A stretch of 64,000 nt of DNA from Hyaloscypha bicolor E (lineage: Eukaryota; Ascomycota; Leotiomycetes; Helotiales; Hyaloscyphaceae): NCBI RefSeq assembly GCF_002865645.1, contig NW_020194638.1:124001-188000 (forward strand). The letters are read 5' to 3'. The position numbers and the translations under genes are program-made. Position 1 is the first letter of the stretch, and the number at the start of each line of letters is the position of its first letter. The notes beneath the pieces are model-generated. The model was given only the letters and a program-made list of their open reading frames with translations. It was not told the DNA's origin and did not search any database. Positions 38,945-48,966 of the stretch are shown here, one piece after another.

Positions 38945-40506
38945 TTTTTCGAGTTTACTAGAGCTTATAATTAAAGAATTAAGACTAGAAAAGCTTATTT
39001 ACTACTTTCTTAGAGAATATCCTAGCTATATTATATAGCTATATAAAGAGAAATACCCGGAGCTTTTAAAGTTTTTTAGAATTAAAAAATAATATATTAC
39101 TAAAAATATCGGATTTATTTATATCTAGAAAATATATTAGGTTACTAGTTTAAGTATAGTATTTAGTAAGCTATAGTATTAGTTATCTAATTACTATAAA
39201 TAATAATAAATATTTTTTTAGTTTATAATTCTATTTCTTAAATATATAATTAATCTCATTAATAGTAACTAATCTAATTAAGTTACCGGAATCTTTAGTA
39301 CTTAATTAGAAAGTAGTTATTCTAATAAAATAGCAGGAATAATCTAGTAACTTAATTATTTTAAGAGTATTAAAGTCTAGCTTTTTCTTTCTTATCTAAT
39401 ATTTGGCTTTTTTTATAAGAATATCTTATAAAGAAATAAGAAATATATTCTTTTATTTCTCGGATCTAGTTTTACTAGTCTCTTTTAGGATCCTAGTTAG
39501 AATATCTTCGGAGTAGTTATCTTTTTAATATTTCTTATTAAAATATTAGATTTTCTAAATAAGATCTAGCTAATTTATCTTGCGGTTCTCTGGCTAATAA
39601 AGTTAATTTTATTAATAGTCTAGTAAAATATTATACTTTACTAGCTATTTCCTTTCCAGAATTATATTATAAGAACTAAGGTTAGTAATAAGCAGGTATT
39701 ATCGAGTTTAGGAATACTAATTAATAACTAGATTTATAGTAGCTAGATATTAAATAGCTTTACTAGATTATTTATTAAAATCTTATAAGAAAACAGGGAT
39801 TTTAAGTTTATATAAAGGTATTTATAATACTTTTATTAAGGGGCAAATATGCTTTTAGTTAATTAGAGTATATATATTTACTTTAGTATTTACTAAATAC
39901 TAGAAAGTTATAGTTTTATCTTTCTAGTATATTTAATAATTAATAAGAAACCAGTTCCTGCTAATTAGCTAAGTAAGATCTATAGGTTCTTAGTAAAGTT
40001 CTTATTCTAGGAAAGCTATTTCTATATCTAGAGCTAGATTTTTCCTAACTTATTAATATTATATTTCTTATTAGATAATAAATAGGAATTAGTATTCTTA
40101 TTATTTACTTCTAAATTATTAGTTTTTTCTAAATAATTCTCTTTAATAAGTATAACCTTATTAAAGTTAGAATAGGCACTTTTTATATATCTAGGCTTTT
40201 TATAGCTATAATAATAAAAACCCTCTAATTAATCTGGTTTTTTCTTAAATTCTTAGTAAATTACCTTTTTTAGTTATAAGAATACCGGCTACTAAGATTA
40301 ATTTATTAGATATAGAATTACTATAGCTCTTTAGATTCCGGTAAGCTTTCTAGCCCGAGATAGTATTTAATAGCAAGTGGTTTCTACTAGTTATTTCTTT
40401 TGGGATTACTTATTTTTAATTAAGAGAAGCCTATTCTCTTATTCTATATATTACTTAGTAAGGTTCCTAGAAGTATTAAACTTCTTATTACCCAAGCTCT
40501 TAAGTA
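38945..40506 (-). pseudogene. Host Gypsy protease / gag-pol linker remnant
   Basis: Flank of the Gypsy-1 insertion. The first codons on the minus strand join in frame with 31133 to give the start of RT. The rest is RIP-mutated, with no individually recognisable motif; by position it should hold protease and the gag-pol junction. Confidence 0.6.
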
Positions 40507-40660
40507 GCTCTATTTATACCCGTTCGTTAATACGAGCGGTTTACTAATTGGGTGCTATAATTAGTTAATTGGCCTTCCGATTAATTAATTCTAGCTCCCA
40601 TTAATTAATAGGAAATGAAATACGATTCGCAAACTATAGTGGGTCCCGATTAATTAATTA
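40507..40660 (+). repeat. Left TSD (GCTC) and ~150-bp TIR of the Ginger-like element
   Basis: The TIR from 40511 starts TATTTATACCCGTT and matches the reverse complement of 43295-43442. TSD GCTC is at 40507-40510. It contains several copies of ATTAATTAAT flanked by CCG or CCC. Confidence 0.9.
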
Positions 40661-41479
40661 AATAGCCAATTAATTAATCAGGTAATATTAAGGTCTCGGG
40701 AATAGTAAAAGCTTTACTATACATGCCTCCTACTATGTCTAGGTACTCCTATAGCTACCCTAGCCCTTTTTGGTACCCTCCTCTTTACTTAATTACCTAA
40801 TTCTCCTCCTTCTCTAGCTCCATTCTTACGTACTTACTCCTTAGCTACTCTCTTCTTTGCTCTCTTAGATACTCTTCTAGCCTTCTAAACTAATATAATT
40901 AAATCACGATTATTCTCCTTTACTACTGCTTTAGGGAGAGTGATTTTATCCCTCTTGTGAATTATACTAGTAATAGGTAAATTAGGATAAGTTAATTAGG
41001 AAATGATTTTATTAAGGGTACTATATGGCCAGAGAGTAGTAAGCTCGCTATACTTAGTAGCTAAGCAGTAGCCCTATTTTAATTAGCTTTTATTAAAAGT
41101 AAGGCTTATAAACTATATATCTTTAGAGTCTTTTCTAGAACTCTTACTAGAATTCTAGCCATTTCCGTACCAAATCTATATTACTTTGGGATCTGGAGGA
41201 TTATAATCTCTTAAATATTATATTTAAGAGCTTTGGAATTCGCTCTCTTTACTATATTCTCCTTCTGTTTTCTTATATACTCTATAACCCTCCTAGTTAG
41301 CTCAGATAAAATTATCTCCTTAGCTATTTCCTCTTATTCTGCTTCCTTATTTACGAAAAAGCTATCCTCTCTATCCTCTCTATTCTCTCTAGAAGCGCTA
41401 TTCTCAGTAATACCTTCTATAGGCCCTATAGCCCCTAGGGCTATACATATGCGGCAAGTACTCTCTTTATAGTCTAGGA

Positions 41480-42600
41480 AATCAGTAGGTGGCTTTCGTC
41501 CAAATCAGACCTCGTATAATGTATTTCCCTTAGGAAGAGCTAGTATAGCTATAGTATTAATTACCCATATAATTAAAGGAAGTAACTATATCTATGATTA
41601 GATACTAGTATCCGCTTATATAGCCCGTAGTCGTTTTTTAAAGATTCAATTAGCCACTTTAATAGAGCCCTGAGATTGAGGGTAATAAGCTCGTCCGTAA
41701 ATAATCTTTATCCCTCTCTTTTTACAAATCTCAATTACTTTTCCCTTAAACTCACTCCCATTATTATAGGCTAAAATGGAAATATATCTATTATTATTTA
41801 GCTATTTAATAAGCTCGTCCGCAGCTTCGTCCGCAGTCTTAGCCTTAAGCCTACGGATCTATACGAACTTGGAAAAGTGGCATTTTAATTACCAGATCCA
41901 CGTATATTCTTCGTCCCGATCATGCTATAATAGTATTAGTAATAGTAATACTATAGTATTAATAAAGTGTGGATAAAAAGGTTCGGAATTTACGAAAATT
42001 GTAGGAATCGCAAAAATCGCAGGAAAAGCTTAAAAACGTATGAAATATACGAAATGCACGAAATACAGGAAATACAGGAAATGCAGGAAATGCAGGAAAT
42101 GCAGGAAATGCAGGGATATAGGAGTAAATTATATAACTTAAGGGATACTTATACGAAAATCCATTAAATCCAGAACCATACGCTTGCCAGAATAATAAGA
42201 TTAGATAGGTATAATCCCCTTAGGATTCTTCTGAGCCTTTTCCTTATTATAGTAAGTATAGCGGGCACTTATCCAAGCGTAGTTATTACGGGATAGGCCA
42301 TGCCAAATACGTCTTATATACTCAAATATAGTATTAAAGGCTATTATATAGGTTATTAGTATAAAAATTAGTAAATTTAAGGAGTATTTACCTGTATATA
42401 TTAATTTCTTATAAATAGTAATTAAAACCTCAAAGGTATTATTATAGTAAAAGATATACCGGGCTAGAATAATCTTATTATAGCGGGTATCGTAGTATTC
42501 CTTACGATATACCTGATTATCCTGAAGCTTGTATAATTAGGATTTGTACTTAATATTAGCCTAGTAATACTTCTCTGCTTTTATTCTACTAAGAAGTAAA
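41480..42600 (-). pseudogene. Integrase-like (DDE) transposase remnant of the Ginger-like element
   Basis: From right to left on the minus strand: KLQDNQVYRKEYYDTRYNK at about 42500, a zinc-binding-like segment ending in RRIWHGLS and a single C-T-Y-C at about 42240-42300, then the catalytic core: HFSKFV at about 41870, LNNNRYISILAYNNGSEFKG at about 41760-41810 (DNGSEFKG expected; Asp to Asn), and YYPQSQGSIKVAN at about 41650-41690 (YHPQ expected). It continues as LPLIIWVINT and PYEV-like residues to about 41500. Stops and the lost catalytic Asp show it is dead. The family also resembles integrases of retroelements; the TIRs decide for a DNA transposon. Confidence 0.82.
42040..42117. repeat. 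9-bp tandem repeat (GAAATGCAG), about 8 units
   Basis: Variants gaaatacag and gaaatgcag repeat in register inside the transposase remnant, giving a false open frame of QEMQEMQ type on the plus strand. Confidence 0.9.
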
Positions 42601-43044
42601 GTATCAGGATTTTGTAACTACTATCTAATATCTATATACTTCCTAGTAATAAGAATTTTCCTACTACTGCCCTTAGTAAGCCTTTGATTCCATATAGCTT
42701 TGTCTTTAGCAGACCAATTATTAGTAGGGTCTTTAGTAATAGGAGAGGGCAAAAACTGAGTATTAGAGGAACGTACTCCTGGTATAGTAATATCAAAATA
42801 TTGCTCTACTCGGCTATAGATACGTTAATGAGGTATATATAGGGCTAGAGATAAACGAAGAATTAAAAGAGATATATTGGAAATAAGGTAATTAATTAGG
42901 AGGTATATAGAATTAGTAATTATACTTGGAAAGTAGGTGCTTATACTATGAACTATATACTATAAACTATATCTAGATAGTAAAAAGGGAGCAGAGGCCC
43001 TATATATATCTAGAAGCTCTAGAGAAGTATCTTTACCCCTATTA

Positions 43045-43225
43045 TATACTAAGAACTAAAGGGTTTCAGCTATTAGTCTTAAGGATATATTATTATATAC
43101 TGAGAACTAAAGGGTTTTAGCCATTAGTCTTAAGGATATATTATTATATACTGAGAACTAAAGGATTTCAGCCATTAGTCTTGAGGATATATTATTATAT
43201 ACTGAGAACTAAAGGATTTCAGCCT
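43045..43225. repeat. 51-bp tandem repeat, about 3.5 units
   Basis: The string gagaactaaagg recurs at exact 51-bp spacing (unit anchors at 43050, 43101, 43152 and 43203) beside the right TIR. Unit differences are few and mostly C/T or G/A. Confidence 0.92.
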
Positions 43226-43294
43226 CCTTAGCCCCGAAACCCCAATATTATGCGATTAATTAATCGGCCATTTGATTAATTAATCGGCCCCCTT

Positions 43295-43446
43295 ATTAAT
43301 TAATCGGGACCTACTATAGCTTGCGAATCGTATTCCATTTCCTATTAATTAATGGGAGCTATAATTAATTAATCGGAAGGCCAATTAACTATTTATAGCA
43401 CCCGATTAGTAAACCGCTCGTATTAATAAACGGGCGTGAATAGCTC
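43295..43446 (-). repeat. Right TIR of the Ginger-like element and TSD (GCTC)
   Basis: Reverse complement of the left TIR over about 150 bp, less mutated near the tip (TATTCACGCCCGTT). TSD GCTC is at 43443-43446. Further ATTAATTAATCGG motifs extend inward to about 43250. Confidence 0.9.
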
Positions 43447-44805
43447 GAGATTTATTTTATTTATTAAATTATTATATTAGTTATTTAGTAACTTTCCTAG
43501 TTTTATTATTAAGCAAGTAAACTCTACCTAGAATACCAGAAATAGCTTATTTCTTTATCTCAGGTACTAGTATACCTCTTTTATTTCCTAGTACTTTATC
43601 TCTTTACTTTACTATAAGCTTACTAAAGAATCTTAAAGATCTATTTAATAATTAAGATCTATCTGACTAATTCAGGTTCTAGTTAATTATAAATAAAGTT
43701 ATAGGTATCTCCGGTAGCTAATTATATTATATAAGTAATTTTTAGTAGTTTATTATTAAATTTAGAAAAGTTCTATATTAGTTTATTCCTTATATTAAAT
43801 ATCTAATTATTAATCTAGTAATTATTCTTACTTATAAATAGGGCGGGATTCTTAATTCTAATAAGCTATAATTAATTACTATAGACTAAAAGCAGGAGGA
43901 AGCCTTAGTATTAGTCCCTAAATAGTTCTCCTAATAGGAATCTATAGTATTTCTAAATATCTACTTACTTAAATCTTTACTTTATTACTTCTTCTTATAC
44001 TAGTCTTTCCCTTATACGAAATTAACTAGTAATTGCCTCTAGCTTATTAACTTTCTTAGTAAGTTAGTTAATATATAAGTAGAATTTCTAATAGTATTCC
44101 GCTTATTTATTAGTTATAAGGCAATATTTATTAATAAGATTATCCCGTATAAGTAATTTCTGCTAGATCTTATCTATTTTTGAAGTATTTATACTAATTT
44201 TGAGTTCTAAGTTAGCTAGCCGCTCTTTAATACCTTTTTCCGGAATAGTATTATAATAGCTTTCCTAGTAATATGGGTTTATAATATTAAAGTTTGGCTC
44301 CTCCGTTTTATTATACTAGGGCCTCTTGTCTAATATACCCATAGTAGTAGTACTTGGCCCCGGGCCATTTATAATAGCTTTAGAAAGGGTATTAGCTATA
44401 AAAATAAGTACTAAGTAAGTTCTTCTTATTTAATATTAGCGAATTATAACTAATTATTATCTTGTCTAATTTTAAGTTAGTAGACTAAAACCGACTATTA
44501 TCTTTTCTTGTTTTAAATTAGTAAACTATTACTAATTCTTCCTATATCAGGAAAGAAGGCCGGTTCTTTTACTCTTATTAGTATTAAGGGAATATTATTT
44601 GCTCTAGTTAAGGGTCAGGCTCCGAGGTTAATTAAGTTATAAAGAATATTATACTTCTAGTTAAGCTCTCTAGTTCTTTATAATTCGAGGAGGTTATTAA
44701 ATATTAAAAGCAGTATTCTGTTTTTGCTTTCTAAGAATAAATACGGGTCCTTTACTAGTAGTATTATATTGCCTCTATAAGCCAAGTCAAGTAAACTTAG
44801 TATTA
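43447..44805 (-). pseudogene. Host Gypsy gag region remnant
   Basis: By position between 5' LTR and pol on the minus strand this should be gag. The sequence is heavily RIP-mutated and no zinc knuckle was recognised, so the call rests on layout alone. Confidence 0.5.
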
Positions 44806-45010
44806 TATAATAGTAGAATTAATATAATAATTAAAGACTCAAAGTTTAAAGAATCTCATATATTAGAAAATACTAAGCTATGAAATAAAATAGGGAGAAT
44901 GCCTCGATCTTTAGTATTATTCCGTTCAAGTAATTCCGGCTTAGCTTTATTTTGTACCTGTTTCCGATATCCTGTCCTTAGCAGATTATGCCCTTATACC
45001 AGCCGTTATA
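44806..45010 (-). repeat. 5' LTR (205 bp) of the host Gypsy element
   Basis: Aligns base for base with 21380-21584; differences are nearly all C/T and G/A. The right end reads CCAGCCGTTATA, preserving more of the original terminal inverted repeat. Followed by TSD AATAG. Confidence 0.92.
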
Positions 45011-45470
45011 AATAGCAGGAATAAAGAAATAAAATAAGGCTTAAAGATCTAAGATTCTAGTATCTTATAGAATCTAAAGCTAAGGAGAAAAGAAGTAAGG
45101 TATAGTAGTAGATAAGTAAGTAGCCAAGACTACTAAAATACCGAGCTTGATTTGAATCTTAGCTTAATATTACGGATACGGCATTTAGGGCTTGGAAAGC
45201 AAGGTAGAAGGTCTCTTATAAAGATAATTTAAAGCTAAGGAAAAGAAAGCTAGAATACAGGAGGCTGTGGGCTTAAGTATACTCATAATACGCTAGCCCC
45301 TAAGGGGCCTAGCGTCCTAAATATCTCTATATGCATTCCTATACTAGCTATTAGGTAACTATATTAGGTAACCAGAACGTGGAAACTAGAACTATAATAC
45401 TTAATACCTTAGCTAAAACCTTAGCTAAAACCAACCCGTAATACTTATATAATACTAGCTATTATATTTT
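45011..45470 (+). repeat. Fragment related (inverted) to 3085-3345
   Basis: Strings such as aatctaaagctaaggag, the actactaaaataccgagct block and the ttatataatactagctattata region match the reverse complement of about 3085-3345. A segment in between (about 45190-45390) has no match there. The host Gypsy inserted next to or within this older repeat. Confidence 0.75.
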
Positions 45471-46688
45471 TACTTATTTTTCAAAAACTCTAATAACTTA
45501 AGAATTAATTAATGAATTCTTTTAATTACTTAAGGCTTTATAAAGAAATAAATATTTCAAAATATATATAAGTATTATATAAAGTTATTAATATAATATA
45601 AAACAATACTATTATTAAATTAAATTAGCTTTTATATAATATTGTTTTATTAAAATTCTATTAATTATTAATAAAGTTATAGTGTTTTGAAGTTAATGGT
45701 AGTATATAGTCACGTAACAACCACGTATCGGGACCATTTCTATTACTACTCGATACAGAAAACACTATTAAAACAATAATGCAAATTTTCGGAAATACCC
45801 CATTTACCTCACTCTATCTCACGTTATAGAGCTTCTAGCTAACCTCACAAGGCTATGACAGAGAATTTACATTACATAATACGCTTATGCGCTCGTCGAA
45901 AGATATAATATTCAGATACATATATGGCAAGACGCGATTCGACCCCGTTAATGAGCCCTCATACGAAGTCCTTGGACAAGCCTTTATAGCCTACCTCTTC
46001 TAAGCAAGTAAAATAGCTCGAAAAGTAGTTCTAAGAAAAGGAGTACCTTTACAAGCACTTTTATCGAGTACTTCTAGAAGCTTTCGATGCGTCGAGTCAA
46101 TCCATGGAACCTCAGAGCGTTTATATATATACCCGGCGTATTTATAGTATCTCGTGGCAGAAGACTACGAGTAAGCCAACCATTTGCCCTTGTCGGGAGG
46201 CACAATACCCCATACATATCGTTACCTAGCTATATTTGTCCTTTTACGCATTGCAGGGAGGTGCCAGGACGGCGAGGGATAAGGGGAGGAGAGGAAGGGA
46301 GGGAGGGGGTGAGGTGTTACGTCAGGACAGGAGAGGGTATTCTTCAGCTCCTTTTTCCCATAGGGTTTTGGAGCTATTTACTAAAGCCCAGGACCTCTTT
46401 TGCACGCGTCTTCTTGTTAACAAGAAGTGGATTAGTCAGCGAAAACATTACCTGAGGTTAGAACTCATGTAGTTAGTCCCCGCATGGGCCTTTTCAGGCC
46501 TAGAACGGAGTATGAATAAAACAAACAAACAAACAAACACTACTCGATACACTGCCGCGAACAAGATACCTCAATCGATCCTTATTGAAACACTCTACCA
46601 ACGCCAAACAAATCCATCGCCATTAGTTTTACCATTATCCTCGCGCCGATGCCACTTAACTAGACCACCCCGAACACTTTATGATATC
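45471..46688. other. Transition into gene island 2, no supported gene
   Basis: AT-rich up to about 45700, then normal composition. Several open frames up to 122 codons overlap around 46087-46472 but have no recognisable motif. The last ~200 bp are the likely 3' untranslated region of the DUF7580-like gene. A short (AAAC)n run sits at 46517-46538. Confidence 0.5.
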
Positions 46689-48528
46689 TCACAAGACTCC
46701 AAGGTCTGCCGGGGTGATACGAAAACCATTTTCAAGTTCATCTTCCAATGGCACCACAACTCGCTCATAGACCAGCTTCCTGAAACCTTCATCGTCGAGA
46801 CTGAAACTGTCTTCAGTGCCAACGTAGTCGACATTCAGACAGGCCTGGATTGCACTCCGGTAACCTTCGTACAGGTCGTCTCCCATCTTTTCCAACAGCT
46901 TTTCGGCTGTGATCCAATTTGTGTTAATGCCCTCCATGCCGTTTTCCATATCATCCTCTTCCCACAAAGATTCAATTGGCTTTGCCATATAGAGCTCCAG
47001 AAGCAAGATTCCAAGGGACAGAAGAGCTGGGCTTGGATGGCTATACATATTTCCTGACGCTTCTTCTGCAGTTTCAGACAAGGGCTCGAACTGCGTGACA
47101 AGATATGGCCTCATCAAATCTGGGCCCATAGTGGTCGCGAAGAAGTTGACATGCTCCTTGTTCCAGTTGTTCGACAACCAAGGACTTTCGCAGTAATGGA
47201 GGATAGCGTGGGCAAGAACCACCGCTAGAATCCTACTTTCCTTCAATTTCAATTTCAGTCTCGACTCAGAATCTCCAAGCAGAGTCTTGAGTGGGATTCC
47301 AATCTCCGGCCTGAGGACAACACGACTCCTGGTTGGTCTCGTTTGCCAGAGTCTCTCTCCGTCAAACACAAGCTCTAGACTGTAGTTGTGTTCATAAGCC
47401 TCTTTGATCAGTGTACAGACGGACTCGGTGTCAATATAACGGCGTGGGCCCTCAGAACCGAGCCTGTGCTCAACGAGGTGTTCAACGAGGTCTTGCGCGT
47501 CCACAAACCTGACGAGTGGTCTGGTTTTTGTTTCCCCTCTGCTAATATTCGATCTGATTTAGCCTTTTTCAGGAGGAATGGAGGGGCTTTCTGGAGTAAT
47601 TACCTGTCGAGAAGAATGCTAATTCTGCTTTCTAGCCAAATCTCCTTTTCTGGATCTTCACTCCTCATGGACACCAACAGGTCAAGATGGATTGCGGAGT
47701 CTGCCTTCTCTGGACTCATCAGACACTTCAAAAGACCCAATCTAGCCTCATGAGGCGACGGGCAAGGGCAGGTCCAGTGGTGTCGGGCAATCCTTTGGTG
47801 TGCATCCTGGGACATTCTACGAGACGTGTTCGTAGGAGGTCGTGCCTTCCGCAGAGAGGTCTTCTTTGCTGCATCAATAATGCCAGCGGGATGGCCGTGG
47901 ACAAATCGTTCCAATTTCTTGTTGCACTTAGAAATCCTCTTGATGTTTTTGGCACGGCGTTCTCCTTTGGTCGTGAACTGGAATCGAGCACGGAGGTCAT
48001 GGATTGTCACGCCATTGGCCATGTCTTCGCGAAACCCTTCAAGCTTCTTGAAAAGACACGGCGAGCAAGTCTATAGTTTATCAGCCGCGTCAGTGTTGGT
48101 GCTATCTCCGGGGGTCAGTAACTTACCACGTCGGACTTGATAAAGCGAAAGGATCTCTCGCTCACGACTTCCTCCAAGGATTTTAGCAGACGGCTTAGAA
48201 TGTCTGTGAAGGCCATCTCTGCATCGCCTCCAAGCCTTGTCCTTAATGCGGTGCTGACACATTCCTGCTTCCATTCTCCTCGATCAAGGTCCAACAGCCG
48301 ATCTCTTTGGCTTTCGTCGAGCGTCGCGAGATCGGTGATCAAGGATCTTAGAGTATGTCCGAGCAAAGCTACCTCATCATGAAGCTCTGACAGAAAGTCT
48401 TCAAGCTCCTCGTCTCTGGCCTTCCCAGACACAATTGTTCTAGCCTTGCCATATGCTTTTCTGTGGTATTCAGTTGCCGTAACCACCAATGGCACCAGAG
48501 CGAAGGCGAGCTCGAGACCAATAATCAT
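46689..48528 (-). CDS. DUF7580-like protein, three exons, 562 residues
   Basis: Minus-strand exons 48528-48127, 48070-47604 and 47508-46689 join to 1,689 nt. Intron 1 (48126-48071) is GTAAGT...TATAG; intron 2 (47603-47509) is GTAATT...TCAG; both keep frame. The N-terminal third is helical and charged, starting with a hydrophobic LELAFALVPLVV segment near residues 5-16. Exon 2 carries a basic stretch and a CxC string, HWTCPCPSPHEARL, typical of the family. The C-terminal domain has AHAILHYCESPWL (about residues 389-401) and LSLGILLLELYMAKPIES (about 453-470), hallmarks of the fungal DUF7580 family. These two helices recall a kinase-like C-lobe without catalytic motifs, which is inference. Function is unknown; such proteins are expanded in Pezizomycotina and often near cell-death or NLR genes. 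Divergent from the NLR gene at 48967, with 438 bp between start codons. Confidence 0.85.
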
Positions 48529-48966
48529 CGCGACGTCTCGTTCCTACAATGGATAGCTTTCTGAAGAGGAGGCTCGAGGTGAGCTGGGAAGTCACAGAAA
48601 GGTGTGCAGATGCGGGATCAAGGTCTATGATTCCAGGCAGCGGGGGTGGCACATAAATGCGCCCGAGAAATACGAGAAGGATCACGGGCGCCTGAGAGAC
48701 AGTCTCATTGAATGCCGCAGCACCCCCACGAAACACATCTGTTGTGTTACTGTAATCAACTGGATATCCAGCATCCGGGTACCACCCTTGAAGCACAGCA
48801 TGCATCAGTGAACTAACAGCCCTCATGATGGTGTGCAGCACGAGGCTGCGGCTAACTCTCCCTTCCCGCAGCTCAGCAAGGTCTTGCTTTTATTCCAGCA
48901 AACGGAAATTCGGCTCTTTTCCTTCGTCCGTCTTTCGTCAGCGTATTGTTTTTGCTGCTGCAAGAG
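48529..48966. promoter_or_regulatory. Shared intergenic promoter region of the divergent pair
   Basis: 438 bp separate the two start codons. The part just before the NLR ATG is pyrimidine-rich (cttttccttcgtccgtcttt), as common in fungal core promoters and leaders. No TATA or CCAAT box is certain. Open frames crossing it on both strands look incidental. Confidence 0.5.

Larger units (their letters stand above)
40511..43442 (-). mobile_element. Ginger-like DNA transposon, 2.9 kb, TSD GCTC
   Basis: Terminal inverted repeats of about 150 bp, a perfect 4-bp duplication GCTC at both ends (40507-40510, 43443-43446), and an internal integrase-type transposase on the minus strand. A cut-and-paste TIR element with a retrovirus-like integrase and 4-bp TSD fits the Ginger group. 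It is less AT-converted than its surroundings, with CA and TG still fairly common, so it is probably a late arrival in the stack. Confidence 0.85.
21380..45010 (-). mobile_element. Host Gypsy element (about 7.7 kb) expanded to 23.6 kb by three nested insertions
   Basis: Two 205-bp LTRs lie at 21380-21584 and 44806-45010, flanked by a perfect 5-bp target duplication AATAG (21375-21379 and 45011-45015). The coding strand is minus. Subtracting the Helitron (25530-30672), the second Gypsy with its duplication (31134-38949) and the TIR element with its duplication (40511-43446) leaves about 7.7 kb. The reverse transcriptase frame continues across both the Helitron and the Gypsy insertion when the inserts are removed, which confirms that these flanks belong to one element. 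Confidence 0.9.

Noticed and set aside
41967..42167. 66-codon frame with a QEMQEMQ repeat, like a coiled-coil protein
   Set aside because: It is the translation of the 9-bp tandem repeat on the strand opposite to the transposase.
43045..43225. Regularly spaced repeats suggesting a CRISPR array
   Set aside because: The whole 51-bp unit repeats with no unique spacers, and the context is fungal.
46087..46472. 122-codon and 78-codon overlapping plus-strand frames
   Set aside because: No motifs, overlapping in different frames, and low-complexity Arg/Gly/Glu content from a purine-rich stretch.
46512..47057. 181-codon plus-strand frame
   Set aside because: It is antisense to exon 3 of the DUF7580-like gene, whose minus-strand frame has family motifs and proper splicing.
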